Part shown: positions 25,367 to 34,009 of the stretch, piece by piece
How positions within the stretch are numbered: the stretch's first letter is position 1
Layout: every line of letters starts with the position of its first letter
Assembly (NCBI RefSeq): GCF_004363075.1
Contig: NZ_SNYN01000002.1
Coordinates: 62,001-126,000 of the forward strand
Direction: 5' to 3'
Source of the DNA: Actinorugispora endophytica
GTDB taxonomy: Bacteria > Actinomycetota > Actinomycetes > Streptosporangiales > Streptosporangiaceae
DNA: 64,000 nt
Position numbers and translations under genes: made by a program
Notes under the pieces: model-generated
Told to the model about the DNA's origin: nothing
Seen by the model: only the letters and a program-made list of their open reading frames with translations
Database searches by the model: none

Positions 25367-27054
25367 CGGAGCACCCGCTTGCGGTAGGGCTCGCTGTCGC
25401 GGAGCAGTTCGTGGTGGGTGCCGCTCGCGGCCACGCGGCCGTCCTCGATCAGCACCACGCGGTGGGTCCGCGCCAGGAGCGCGGGGCTGGTCGTGAACAG
25501 GACCGAGGTCCGCGCGCGGTCGCGGTGCCGCAGGGCGGCGAGGCCGTCCGCGATGGCCTCCTCGGTGACCGAGTCCACGGCGGTCGTCGGCTCGTGCAGC
25601 ACCAGGACGGGAGGGTCGGCGTGCAGCGCCCTGGCGAGGGCGAGCCGCTGGCGCTGACCGCCCGAGAGGGTGAGCCCCCGGTCCCGCAGCGGGGCGTCCG
25701 TCCCGAGGGGCTGCGCGGAGACGAACTCGGTCGCGTTCGCGGCCGCCAGCGCGCGGTCCAGGTCGGCGTCCCCGTCCGAGCCGAGGGTGAGGTTGTGTCG
25801 GATCGTGCCGGTGAACAGGTCGGGCCGGTGCGGCTCCAGGTGGATGAGGGAGCGCCGCGCGGCGTGGCCGAGTCCGGCCACGGGGGTCGGGCCGAGGGCG
25901 AGCGTGCCGCTCGCCCCGTCGGGCGGGTCGCCGTCCAGGAGGCGGCGCAGGAGTTCGACGGTGGGCTCCTCGGCGACGACGCCCACGAACTCGCCCGGTT
26001 CGACGGTGAGGGTGATGCCCTCGGGGTCCCCGTCGGAGCGGGGCCGCGCCGAGACGTTCCGGAACACCAGCGGGAGGGCGGCCCCGGCGGGGGCGGGCGC
26101 GGCTCCGCCGGCGTTCGCGCCCCGGGACGGCGGGGAGTCCAGCACGCCGCCGACGCGGACCGCGCCGGCCCGGGTCGCGGCGCGCAGCTGGAGGTAGGAC
26201 CCCACGTTCGTGAGGGGTTCGGAGATGAACTGCGCGGCCCCCACCGCGGCGACCAGGGCCCCGATCGAGATATCGCCGCGGGCGGCCAGGAGGCTGGCGC
26301 CCGCCACGGAGACGACGAGCACGAGGCCGCTGGCCAGGACCGTCGCCCCGCTCTGGAGCGCCTTGGCGTCGCCCGCCCGGATCCCGGCGTCGGCGGCCCC
26401 GGTGCTGACCGCGCGGTAGCGGTCGGCGGCGCTGCGCTGCGCGCCGATCCCCTGGAGCGCGCGCAGGCCGGAGACGAGGTCGGTGGCGAGCGCGGACGCG
26501 TCGGCGAGGGTCTCCTGCTGGGTGGTGCTGCGGCGCGAGAGCAGCGGGGAGAGGGCGTTCAGCGACAGGGTGGCCGCGATCGACGTCGCGATGAGGACGG
26601 CCCCCAGCCTCAGGTCGACGGTCAGGAGCACGGCGCAGCTGACGGCGAGGGCGGCGGCGGCGCCCCACAGCCCGGGGACGTAGTTCACCGCCTTGGCCGC
26701 CAGGTCGGCGTCGGACGACGCGATGGAGAGCAGCTCCCCGCGGGTGCGCCGCAGCCGGGTCCCGAGGGGGTCCAGGAGCCGCCGGGCGAGTTCGGTGCGC
26801 AGCAGATGGGCCTCGTCGATGGCGGCGCCGTAGCCGTAGCGCGCCGCCCAGCGCCAGCACAGGGTGAGCGCGCCGAAGAGGACGGCCAGCCCGAGCAGGC
26901 AGAGCAGGAGCAGGCCGGGGCTCTCGCGGACGATCGCGGTGTCGATCGCCACGCCGATCGCCACGGGGACGAGGGCCTCGCACGCCTGGTGCCCCATGAT
27001 CAGCAGGGCCGAGCGGACGACGCTCGACCGGTGGCGCCGAAGGGTGCGGCGCAC
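25363..27054 (-). CDS. ABC exporter-fold subunit A (TMD-NBD), degenerate ATP site
   Basis: 563-aa half-transporter, partner of subunit B. Its ATPase domain keeps the signature LSGGQRQRLALARAL, but Walker A is lost (VVAEEPTVELLRR where GxxGxGKS is expected), Walker B reads VLVLHEPTT, and the H-loop His is replaced (VLFTTSPALL). Together with subunit B only one complete ATP site can form. Start: GTG at 27052-27054, which lacks a clear ribosome site; an in-frame ATC about 75 nt upstream follows GAGGAG and might be the real start, as argued for the cold-shock gene. Confidence 0.88.
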   Translation of the reverse strand: MRRTLRRHRSSVVRSALLIMGHQACEALVPVAIGVAIDTAIVRESPGLLLLCLLGLAVLFGALTLCWRWAARYGYGAAIDEAHLLRTELARRLLDPLGTRLRRTRGELLSIASSDADLAAKAVNYVPGLWGAAAALAVSCAVLLTVDLRLGAVLIATSIAATLSLNALSPLLSRRSTTQQETLADASALATDLVSGLRALQGIGAQRSAADRYRAVSTGAADAGIRAGDAKALQSGATVLASGLVLVVSVAGASLLAARGDISIGALVAAVGAAQFISEPLTNVGSYLQLRAATRAGAVRVGGVLDSPPSRGANAGGAAPAPAGAALPLVFRNVSARPRSDGDPEGITLTVEPGEFVGVVAEEPTVELLRRLLDGDPPDGASGTLALGPTPVAGLGHAARRSLIHLEPHRPDLFTGTIRHNLTLGSDGDADLDRALAAANATEFVSAQPLGTDAPLRDRGLTLSGGQRQRLALARALHADPPVLVLHEPTTAVDSVTEEAIADGLAALRHRDRARTSVLFTTSPALLARTHRVVLIEDGRVAASGTHHELLRDSEPYRKRVLR

Positions 27055-27253
27055 GCCCCTGCGCGCCGCCGCGGTGTCGTTCGGGGCCGCGCCGGGGTCC
27101 TGGCCGGGCGGCGTGCTGTCGCGGGTGATGACGGGCTCCTCGAAGCGGCCCCGAGCGGGGGGACTCTGTTGACGACCTCGACGTTAGCGCCCTGTCATGT
27201 CCGTTTTTGCACGGCGCCGGCGCCGAGGTCGTCGGCGGGTTTCTCGCGGGGGG

Positions 27254-28282
27254 TCAGTCCTCGAGCTTGTCGACGGCTTCGGTGAGATCGGGGACCACCG
27301 CGTCCAGGGCGATGCCGATGCTCGCCGTGGTTCCGGCGGTGGCGCCGCGCATGACGTCGCCCTCGGGGTCGACGAACAGGGCGCGCTCGTCCTCCACGAC
27401 CGGGAGCGCCTGGATGAGCGGGTCCTCGGTGAGCTCAGAGAGCGGGTAGCCGATGGTGGTGAGCACCGCGACGTCCGCGTCCAGGGCCGAGACCTGCTCG
27501 ACCGAGACGCCCGCGTAGAAGCCGCTCGGGTTCGGCAGCTCCTCGATCGCGGGGTTGAGCACGAAGCCGAGCTCGCCGTAGATGTCGAACCGGCTGTCGC
27601 CGGGCAGGCTGGCGCCGTAGGCGTCGCCGAACTTGGAGCCGGAGGCCATCGTGACGCCCTCGAACTCGGGGTGCTCGGTCCGCAGCTCCTCGAACCGGGC
27701 GTCCAGGTCCGCGACCAGCTCCTCGCCCTCGGCCTCCCTGCCCAGCGCCTGGGCGATGACGCTGGTGTGGGTGCGCCAGTCGACGGCGAAGTCCGGGGTG
27801 TCCTTCGGCGGGGCGACAGTCGGCGCGATCTCGCTCAGCCGCTCGTGCGCCTTGTCGTCGAGGGCGGCGCGCACGTTGAGGATGAGGTCGGGGTCCAGGG
27901 CCTGGATCTGCTCGTAGTTGACGGAGCCGTCCGTGCTCTCGATGAGTTCGGGGGTGTCGTCGCCGAACTGGTCCGCCGCCCAGGAGCCGACGCCCTTGTT
28001 CTCCGCGCCGAAGCTCTGCCAGTCGTGGATGGCGACCGGCTTGACGCCCAGGGAGAGGGCGACCTCGCCGTCGGACCAGCCCAGCGCGACGACGGTCAGG
28101 TCGCCGTCCTCCGGCTCGGGGATGTCGACGGTGCCGAAGTGGGTGTCGACGGAGGCGAGCAGCGCGGCCTCGCCCTCCTCCTCCGCGCCCGACGACGTGC
28201 CGCAGCCGGTCGCGGCGAGGGTCAGGACGGCGAGCCCGGCGGCGAGCGCGCGGAAGCCCTTTGCTGCGTGTGTGGTTCTCAT
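27254..28282 (-). CDS. Iron-siderophore ABC transporter substrate-binding lipoprotein
   Basis: 342-aa FepB/FecB-like binding protein. Signal peptide with lipobox LAATGC, lipidated Cys27. The mature domain has VVALGWSDGEVALSLGVKPV and DPDLILNVRAALDDKAHERL, features of siderophore-binding proteins. ATG at 28280-28282. Fourth gene of the operon, 36 nt after the ATPase stop. With the iron boxes upstream, a ferric hydroxamate or similar siderophore is the likely ligand; the class cannot be read from sequence. Confidence 0.9.
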   Translation of the reverse strand: MRTTHAAKGFRALAAGLAVLTLAATGCGTSSGAEEEGEAALLASVDTHFGTVDIPEPEDGDLTVVALGWSDGEVALSLGVKPVAIHDWQSFGAENKGVGSWAADQFGDDTPELIESTDGSVNYEQIQALDPDLILNVRAALDDKAHERLSEIAPTVAPPKDTPDFAVDWRTHTSVIAQALGREAEGEELVADLDARFEELRTEHPEFEGVTMASGSKFGDAYGASLPGDSRFDIYGELGFVLNPAIEELPNPSGFYAGVSVEQVSALDADVAVLTTIGYPLSELTEDPLIQALPVVEDERALFVDPEGDVMRGATAGTTASIGIALDAVVPDLTEAVDKLED

Positions 28283-28317
28283 TCTCGGCTTTCCGTGTGA
28301 GTGGGGAAGGGGTGTGG

Positions 28318-29157
28318 TCAGGGGCGGGCGGCGACGGCGCCGCGGGCCAGCGGGACGATGAGCGGCGTCCCGGTCTCGGGGTCGTCGACGACGCGCGCCC
28401 GGACGCCGAAGACCTCCGACACGAGCTCCTCGGTGACGACGTCCCGGGGCGGCCCCTCCGCCGCGATCACGCCGTCCTTCATGGCGATGAGATGCGTGGC
28501 GTAGCGCGCCGCCTGGTTGAGGTCGTGGAGTACGGCGACGAGGGTGCGCCCCTCGTCGTTGAGCGTCGCGCACAGGTCCAGGACCTCGATCTGGTGCGCG
28601 ATGTCCAGGAACGTCGTGGGCTCGTCGAGGAGCATGACGGGGGTCTGCTGCGCCAGCACCATCGCGATCCAGACGCGCTGGCGCTGGCCGCCCGACAGCT
28701 GGTCGACGACGGCTTCCGACAGCGGGGTGAGGCGGGTGGCCTCCAGGGCCTCCCGCACGGCCTGCTCGTCGGTGTCCGACCACTGGCGGAACACGCCCTG
28801 GTGGGGGTGGCGGCCCCGCGACACCAGGTCGACGACGGTGATCGCCTCGGGGGCCGTCGAACTCTGCGGCAGCAGGCCGACCTTGCGGGCCAGCTCCTTG
28901 GTCCGCAGGTCGCGCAGGTCCGCGCCGTCCAGCAGGACGCTTCCGGACCGGGCGGGCAGCAGGCGCGAGAGGCTCCGCAGGAGCGTGGACTTGCCGCAGG
29001 CGTTGGGGCCGACGATGACGGTGAAGGAACCGGCGGGGATGCCGACGTCGAGGCCGTCCAGGATCGCGCCGCCGCCGTAGGAGACGGTGAGGCCGCGCGC
29101 GTCCAGGCGTCCCCCGGCGAGGGGCCGGACGCCGTTCTCGGGAGCGGTCGGGGGCAT
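28318..29157 (-). CDS. Iron-siderophore ABC transporter ATP-binding protein (FepC-like)
   Basis: 279-aa ATPase. Walker A VGPNACGKSTLL with the Ala-Cys typical of FepC/FhuC-type proteins, signature LSGGQRQR, Walker B VMLLDEPTTFLD, and AHQIEVLDL characteristic of siderophore ATPases. H-loop VAVLHDLNQAARYA. The start lies 4 nt beyond the stop of the upstream permease gene. Confidence 0.93.
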   Translation of the reverse strand: MPPTAPENGVRPLAGGRLDARGLTVSYGGGAILDGLDVGIPAGSFTVIVGPNACGKSTLLRSLSRLLPARSGSVLLDGADLRDLRTKELARKVGLLPQSSTAPEAITVVDLVSRGRHPHQGVFRQWSDTDEQAVREALEATRLTPLSEAVVDQLSGGQRQRVWIAMVLAQQTPVMLLDEPTTFLDIAHQIEVLDLCATLNDEGRTLVAVLHDLNQAARYATHLIAMKDGVIAAEGPPRDVVTEELVSEVFGVRARVVDDPETGTPLIVPLARGAVAARP

Positions 29158-29161
29158 TCGT

Positions 29162-30217
29162 TCAGGCCTTTCTCGCTTGCGCGACCAGCAGCCAGACCAG
29201 GTAGCCGCCGCCGATGGTGGCGGTGACGACGCCGACGGGGAGCTGCGCGGGGGCGATGACGGTGCGCGCGACGAGGTCGCCGAGCGCGAGGAGGGACGCC
29301 CCGAGGAACGCCGTGGGCAGCAGGGGGATGGCCGGTGTCCGGGTGAGGCGCACCGCGAGCTGCGGCGCGACCAGCGCGATGAAGGCGATGGGACCGGCCA
29401 CGGCGGTCACCGCGGCGGTGAGGACGACGCCGACGGCGAGGAGCACCAGGCGCAGCCGCTCGACGTCCACGCCTCTGCCGTGGGCGGCGTCGTCGCCGAG
29501 CGCGAGGAGCCCCGAGTCGCGGTTCACGAACATCAGCACGGGGGCGAGCACGGCCACGACGGCCAGCACCGGGACGACGTCGGTCCAGGCCGCGGTGGCG
29601 AGCGACCCCGCCCCCCACACCGAGGCCGAGAGCGACTCCTCCAGGCTCACGGTGATCTTGAGGTAGGCGTTGAGTGACGCCAGCAGGGCGCTGACGCCGA
29701 TACCGACGATGATCAGGCGGTAGCCCTGGAGGCCCTGGCGCAGTGCCAGCAGGTAGACGACGAGCCCGGTGAGCGTGCCGCCGACGAGGGCGCCCGCCAC
29801 GGTCGCCAGGTAGCCGCCGCCGATGACGAGCATGCTGACGAGGGCGCCGGTGTACGCGCCCATGTTGAAGCCGATGACGTCCGGGCTGCCGAGCGGGTTG
29901 CGCGTGATGGTCTGGAACACCGCGCCGCTCAGCGCGAGCGCCGCGCCGCCGACCACGGCCAGGAGCACGCGGGGCAGGCGCCATTCGAGGACGATGCGGG
30001 CCACCCCGTCGTCGGCGCGGCCGAGCAGGGCGTCCGCGACGTCGCCGAGCGGCAGGTCGGACTCGCCGATGGTGAGCGAGTAGGTGCTCACCAGGAGCGC
30101 GGCGGCCAGGAAGGCGAGTCCCACAGAGAAGGAGCGGAGGCCGATCCGGAGGCTGAGCCTCCCCCTCCGGGAGCGGAGGAGGACGACGCCCCGGGGCCAC
30201 AGTCGGGTTGCGGTCAC
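29162..30217 (-). CDS. FecCD-family permease, second subunit (FepG-like)
   Basis: 351-aa permease. RLPRVLLAVVGGAALALSGA, TRNPLGSPDVIGFNMGAYTG (the SPDVIG variant typical of FepG-type subunits) and VAGPIAFIALVAPQLAVRL are visible. The GTG at 30215-30217 overlaps the stop of the first permease (GTGA), showing translational coupling. Forms a heterodimer with the first subunit. Confidence 0.92.
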   Translation of the reverse strand: MTATRLWPRGVVLLRSRRGRLSLRIGLRSFSVGLAFLAAALLVSTYSLTIGESDLPLGDVADALLGRADDGVARIVLEWRLPRVLLAVVGGAALALSGAVFQTITRNPLGSPDVIGFNMGAYTGALVSMLVIGGGYLATVAGALVGGTLTGLVVYLLALRQGLQGYRLIIVGIGVSALLASLNAYLKITVSLEESLSASVWGAGSLATAAWTDVVPVLAVVAVLAPVLMFVNRDSGLLALGDDAAHGRGVDVERLRLVLLAVGVVLTAAVTAVAGPIAFIALVAPQLAVRLTRTPAIPLLPTAFLGASLLALGDLVARTVIAPAQLPVGVVTATIGGGYLVWLLVAQARKA

Positions 30218-31272
30218 AGGGGTTTGACCTCCTTGCGTCGGACGAGCCAGACGAGCACGGGCGCGCCCAGGAAGGCGGTCACGATCCCCACGGGCAGTTC
30301 GCCGGCGGTGACGACCCTGCCGAGGATGTCGGCGGACAGGAAGACGACGGGGGCAGCCAGGAGGCTGAGCGGGACGACCCACCGCTGGTCCGGCCCCACG
30401 ACCATGCGCACGGCGTGGGGGACCATGAGCCCCAGGAACGACACGGGGCCGACGGCGGCCGTCGCGGCCCCGCACAGCAGGGTGACGGACAGGAACCCGG
30501 CGCCGCGGACGAGGACCACCCGGCCGCCGAGCGAGCGGGCGAGGTCGTCGCCCAGGGCCAGGGTGTTGAACGACCGGGTGAGCGCGACCGCGATCAGCAG
30601 CCCGGCGGCGACGAAGGGGAGGACGCCCCAGAGCACGTCCGTCTGGCGGCCCTGGAGGGACCCGGCCGACCAGAAGCGGATCCGGTCGAAGACCTCGGGG
30701 GTCATGAGGGTGATGCCGTGGCTGAACCCGCTGAAGACGGCGCCGACGGCGACCCCGGCCAGGACCATCTGCACCGGGTTGCCGCCCTGGCGGCCGGACG
30801 TTCCGACGAGGTACACCGCGACGGACGTGGCCAGCGCGCCGCCGAGGGCCCACCAGACCTGGCCCGAGGTGCCGGTGGCCCCGAAGAACGCGGCGCCGAC
30901 GGCGACGGCGAGGAACGCCCCGGCGTTGACCCCGAGGATGCCGGGGTCGGCGAGGGGGTTGCGGGTGATGGCCTGGATGACGGCTCCGGCCGTTCCGAGC
31001 GCGGCCCCGGTGGTGACCGCGAGGAGGGTGCGGGGCACCCGGTAGTCGCGGACGATGACGACGTCGGCGGCCGTCCCGACCCCGTTGAGGGCGTTCCACG
31101 ACTCGCTCGGGGACAGGTCCCCCGAGCCAACGAAGAGGCTGAGCGCGGAGAGGGCCGCGCAGAGGGCGACACCGACGGCGACGACGAGGAGCCGGCGGGC
31201 GGTGCCGCGCCGCGCGGCCGCTGGTGCGGGTGGCCCGCCGCGCGCCGGCGCGGCGTCGCGCGCGGTCAGCAC
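30214..31272 (-). CDS. FecCD-family permease, first subunit (FepD-like)
   Basis: 352-aa permease with YRVPRTLLAVTTGAALGTAG, TRNPLADPGILGVNAGA (the ADPGILG variant of FepD-type subunits) and VGPVSFLGLMVPHAVRM. Start taken as the GTG at 31270-31272, which has no ribosome site of its own but overlaps the end of a 9-codon upstream frame that does. First structural gene of the operon, about 90 nt from the iron boxes. Confidence 0.9.
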   Translation of the reverse strand: MLTARDAAPARGGPPAPAAARRGTARRLLVVAVGVALCAALSALSLFVGSGDLSPSESWNALNGVGTAADVVIVRDYRVPRTLLAVTTGAALGTAGAVIQAITRNPLADPGILGVNAGAFLAVAVGAAFFGATGTSGQVWWALGGALATSVAVYLVGTSGRQGGNPVQMVLAGVAVGAVFSGFSHGITLMTPEVFDRIRFWSAGSLQGRQTDVLWGVLPFVAAGLLIAVALTRSFNTLALGDDLARSLGGRVVLVRGAGFLSVTLLCGAATAAVGPVSFLGLMVPHAVRMVVGPDQRWVVPLSLLAAPVVFLSADILGRVVTAGELPVGIVTAFLGAPVLVWLVRRKEVKPL

Positions 31273-31295
31273 CGCGCTGCTCGGCTGGTGGACAT
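31266..31295 (-). CDS. Nine-codon upstream reading frame (possible leader peptide)
   Basis: ATG at 31293-31295 preceded by CGAGGAA at suitable spacing encodes MSTSRAARC and stops at TGA 31266-31268. The permease GTG (31270-31272) lies inside its last codons in another frame, so ribosomes finishing this peptide could restart on the permease. It may be a coupling device or a small regulatory leader. No homologue can be recognised at this length. Confidence 0.45.
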   Translation of the reverse strand: MSTSRAARC

Positions 31296-31357
31296 GCGTG
31301 TTCGTTCCTCGGCTGTCGGCTCGGGGGCATGACGGGAAGCCCCGAATCCAACGGAAG

Positions 31358-31376
31358 TTAGATCAGGCTTGCCTAA
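31358..31376. promoter_or_regulatory. IdeR/DtxR-type iron box
   Basis: TTAGATCAGGCTTGCCTAA matches the actinobacterial iron-regulator consensus TTAGGTTAGGCTCACCTAA at 15 of 19 positions by eye, and lies about 65 nt upstream of the first start codon of the siderophore operon. The operon is expected to be repressed by Fe(II)-IdeR/DmdR. Confidence 0.8.
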
Positions 31377-31384
31377 GTCGCATG

Positions 31385-31403
31385 CTAGGTAAGGTTGCCC
31401 TCA
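31385..31403. promoter_or_regulatory. Second, weaker IdeR-like box
   Basis: CTAGGTAAGGTTGCCCTCA resembles the same consensus at about 13 of 19 positions and lies 8 nt from the first box, consistent with paired dimer binding. It may also serve a divergent plus-strand promoter. Confidence 0.5.
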
Positions 31404-31574
31404 TGGCGCAATCCGCGACTTGAGACATCAAATGCGGCATAACGGACAGGATACTGTCTGTCGCTCAAGGAGAACGCCTTGACCAGCGATTTCTTCGGCG
31501 GTGCCCGTCCGGGCCGCGGCGGGGTGTGTTCGCCCACCCGGCGACCCGGAGGCGGGGCCGGGGCGCGGCGCGGG

Positions 31575-32399
31575 TCACAGGGCGGTCTGGCGGTACTGCC
31601 CGGGGGTCGTGCCGGTGGCGCGGCGGAACACGTCGATGAACGAACTGGGGGTGCCGTAGCCCACGGCCTCGGCGGTCTCCGAGACCGACAGGCCCGACGA
31701 CAGCAGGGCCAGCGCCACGTGGACGCGCAGCGTCTGCCTCCACCGGCCGAAGCTGTGCCCCGTCGACGCGAGGAAGGCGCGGGCGAGGGTCCTGGTGCTG
31801 AGCCCGGTGACGGCGGCCCAGTCGTCCAGGGAGCGCTGGTCGGCCGGGTCGTCGACCAGGTGCGAGGCGATCGGCTCGATGCGCGGGTCGAGCGGCAGCG
31901 GCAGGTCGAGCGGGTGCGCCGACGGTTCCAGGAGCTCGAACACGAGCTTCTCCGCGTGGCCGCGACCGGAGTCGGGGATCTTCGTGTCCGCGAGGAACAC
32001 GAGGAGCTCGTGCAGCAGCGGGCCGAGCCGGACGCTCACGGGGGCCTCGGGGGCGAACGTGGAGCTGGACGGCGAGAAGTAGCTCGCGTGGAACTCGGCG
32101 CCCGCGGACAGCCGGCCGCCGTGCACGGTGCCCGCGGGGATCCACAGCCCCACGCTGTTGGGCAGCGCCCACACGCGCCGGCCGACGCGGACGCTCATGA
32201 CCCCGCGCCGCACCCACACCAGCTCGTGCACCGGGTGCGCGTGCGGTTCCCACTCCACCTCGTGGCTGGGGACGTCGGCCTCCGTCGCGATGACGAAGGG
32301 GATCTCGGCGTCCGGGTCGAACGGAACGGCCGGCCGCACGACCACGGAGGCGCCTTTCCTCCGCGTGGCCGCGGCCCCCACCCGCCCACTCGTGCCCAT
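31575..32399 (-). CDS. AraC family regulator with cupin sensor domain
   Basis: 274-aa regulator. The N-terminal cupin-like region (PHAHPVHELVWVRRGVM, then LWIPAGTVHGG) is followed by two AraC helix-turn-helix units: SLDDWAAVTGLSTRTLARAF, and VSETAEAVGYGTPSSFIDVF ending FRRATGTTPGQYR. Same strand as, and about 300 bp upstream of, the siderophore operon. Such regulators often sense the loaded siderophore and activate its uptake genes (inference). Start 32399 or a GTG further in. Confidence 0.85.
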   Translation of the reverse strand: MGTSGRVGAAATRRKGASVVVRPAVPFDPDAEIPFVIATEADVPSHEVEWEPHAHPVHELVWVRRGVMSVRVGRRVWALPNSVGLWIPAGTVHGGRLSAGAEFHASYFSPSSSTFAPEAPVSVRLGPLLHELLVFLADTKIPDSGRGHAEKLVFELLEPSAHPLDLPLPLDPRIEPIASHLVDDPADQRSLDDWAAVTGLSTRTLARAFLASTGHSFGRWRQTLRVHVALALLSSGLSVSETAEAVGYGTPSSFIDVFRRATGTTPGQYRQTAL

Positions 32400-32464
32400 G
32401 GCCGCCCAGTCTAGGGAACCTTCGGCGCGGGGGTGGTTCGGGCTCTGTCGGGCCGGGGTCCGTT

Positions 32465-32540
32465 CCTCCCCGGCGATCTTGACCTTTTCGGGGTCTCAAC
32501 CGCTTCTGAGACCCCGAAAAGGTCAAGATCGGCGGGGAGG
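32465..32540. repeat. Long intergenic hairpin, copy 4 (best preserved)
   Basis: 34-bp arms (32465-32498 and 32507-32540) with a single mismatch and loop ACCGCTTC. Core GATCTTGACCTTTTCGGGG is shared with copies 3 and 5. It lies between divergent genes (AraC leftward, DinB rightward), so it cannot simply be a transcript end unless it acts in a leader. Confidence 0.9.
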
Positions 32541-32585
32541 GCACCCGAAAACGGCTTTCGGGACGGGCCGGCGGTGTGGCAGGGT

Positions 32586-33119
32586 GTGCCGGTGCCCACT
32601 TCCCGTTGTGACCTGATGCGATGGCAGTTCGACCTGACCTGGTCGCTGTTCGAGTTCCACCTGGAGAGACTGGAACCGGAGGACTTCCTGTGGGAGCCGG
32701 TCCCCTACTGCTGGACGCTGCGGCGCGGCGCCGACGGGGAGTGGGCGCCCGACTGGGCGGAGACCGAGCCCGATCCCGTCCCGGTCCCCACGATCGCCTG
32801 GGTCGGCTGGCACATCGGCTGGTGGTGGACGACGACCATCGACCACGCGCGGGGCCGGACCCCGCCGGACCGGACCGAGGTCGGGTGGCCGGGCGGCGGC
32901 CCGGCGGCGGTCGAGTGGCTGCGGGGCCTGCGCGCCCGGTGGCTGGAGGTGCTGGACGGGCTCTCCGACGCCGACCTGGACGCCCCCGCGCCGTTCCCCT
33001 GGCAGGACGACCCCGACAAGACCGTCGCCCACATGCTCGCCTGGGTGAACGCCGAACTGATGAAGAACGCCGCCGAGATCGGCCAGCTCCGGTTGCTGCG
33101 CGCCGCGTCCGCGCGGTGA
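32586..33119 (+). CDS. DinB family protein
   Basis: 177-aa four-helix-bundle protein of the DinB/YfiT metal-binding superfamily. Visible: RWQFDLTWSLFEFHLERLEP, a metal-ligand His in IAWVGWHIGWWW, and VAHMLAWVNAELMKNAAEIG with another His near residue 155. Start chosen at GTG 32586; a GTG 6 nt later is equally possible. Members are thiol-linked transferases or hydrolases of unknown substrate. Stop is 18 nt from that of the convergent ATP-grasp gene. Confidence 0.82.
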   Translation: MPVPTSRCDLMRWQFDLTWSLFEFHLERLEPEDFLWEPVPYCWTLRRGADGEWAPDWAETEPDPVPVPTIAWVGWHIGWWWTTTIDHARGRTPPDRTEVGWPGGGPAAVEWLRGLRARWLEVLDGLSDADLDAPAPFPWQDDPDKTVAHMLAWVNAELMKNAAEIGQLRLLRAASAR

Positions 33120-33137
33120 CGCGGCCCGCCCCCGGCC

Positions 33138-33998
33138 TCAGGCTCTCAGTAGCGCGCTCAGGACCGGTTCGGGGCCGAGGGTCGCCGGGAGGCCGCTGAC
33201 CTGGCCGTCGCCCACCTCGACCACCCGCCACCGGCCGTCGGCGCGGAGGGCGAGATCGGTGGTGACGAACGGGTGGCCCAGCGCGCCCACCAGCGGGCGG
33301 ACGTCCCGCAGGTCCGGGACGGGCCGCTCCCCGGGGCTGTCGGGGTGGGCGCCCACGGCCGCGGGCTCCCCGCCCACCCACCACACGCGCGCCTCCGCGC
33401 CGGTGAACTCCTCGAACGCGCGCACCACGATCCCGCCGTCGAGGAAGCCGCCCTGCAGCTCCACCATCCGCGCCACCACCCGGTGCAGGCGGGCGGCGTC
33501 GCGCAGGTCGGGCACGTGGCAGGCGTCCTCCCACTCGTACTTGCGCGACTTGACGAAGTCCTTCACGACCCCGGGGCCGCCGCCCAGCGGGGCGACCAGC
33601 TCCGCCAGCAGCCCGGCCGGGGGGACCTCCCCCGGCGCGGCCCCGCACCACACGCTGCGCGGGGTGGCCCCGGCGAAGAGCGGGTACCAGCCGGGAAGCT
33701 CGTGGGCGCGGCGGTAGGCCGCGGCGTCCACCACCAGGGCGCCGCCGCGGGAGGCGAGCGCGGCGGCCAGCGCGTCGTAGCGCGGCGCGGGGACCATCCA
33801 GCCGCGGTACCACAGGGGCCCGGCGTCGGCGGGCACCCGGCCGACCGCCCCGTCGACGTCCCCGCGCAGCAGCGCGTCGTGGTCGAGCAGCGCGGTGGCG
33901 GCGCCCAGGTCGCGGGCGGCCGCCGCCTCGCCGCGGAAGTGCGCGTCGACCAGGTGAGGCCGGAGCGGGTCGCAGGGGTACAGCACGGTGGAGGCCAT
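33138..33998 (-). CDS. ATP-grasp domain protein (DUF4343-like)
   Basis: 286-aa protein. The ATP-grasp core shows VVKDFVKSRKYEWEDACHV (Lys that binds ATP), FLDGGIVVRAFEEFTGAEAR and WRVVEVGDGQVSGLP (metal-binding acidic end). Such enzymes ligate a carboxylate to an amine or thiol through an acyl phosphate. Start at the ATG 33996-33998, 11 nt downstream of the stop of the acyltransferase gene on the same strand, so the two may be co-transcribed. Confidence 0.8.
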   Translation of the reverse strand: MASTVLYPCDPLRPHLVDAHFRGEAAAARDLGAATALLDHDALLRGDVDGAVGRVPADAGPLWYRGWMVPAPRYDALAAALASRGGALVVDAAAYRRAHELPGWYPLFAGATPRSVWCGAAPGEVPPAGLLAELVAPLGGGPGVVKDFVKSRKYEWEDACHVPDLRDAARLHRVVARMVELQGGFLDGGIVVRAFEEFTGAEARVWWVGGEPAAVGAHPDSPGERPVPDLRDVRPLVGALGHPFVTTDLALRADGRWRVVEVGDGQVSGLPATLGPEPVLSALLRA

Positions 33999-34009
33999 GC
34001 CCGGTAACC

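Noticed and set aside
31479-32414. TTG-started plus-strand frame with an AAGGAG site after the iron boxes
   Set aside because: After about 15 residues the translation is antisense to the AraC gene and has no protein-like features. Kept only as a hint of a lost gene.
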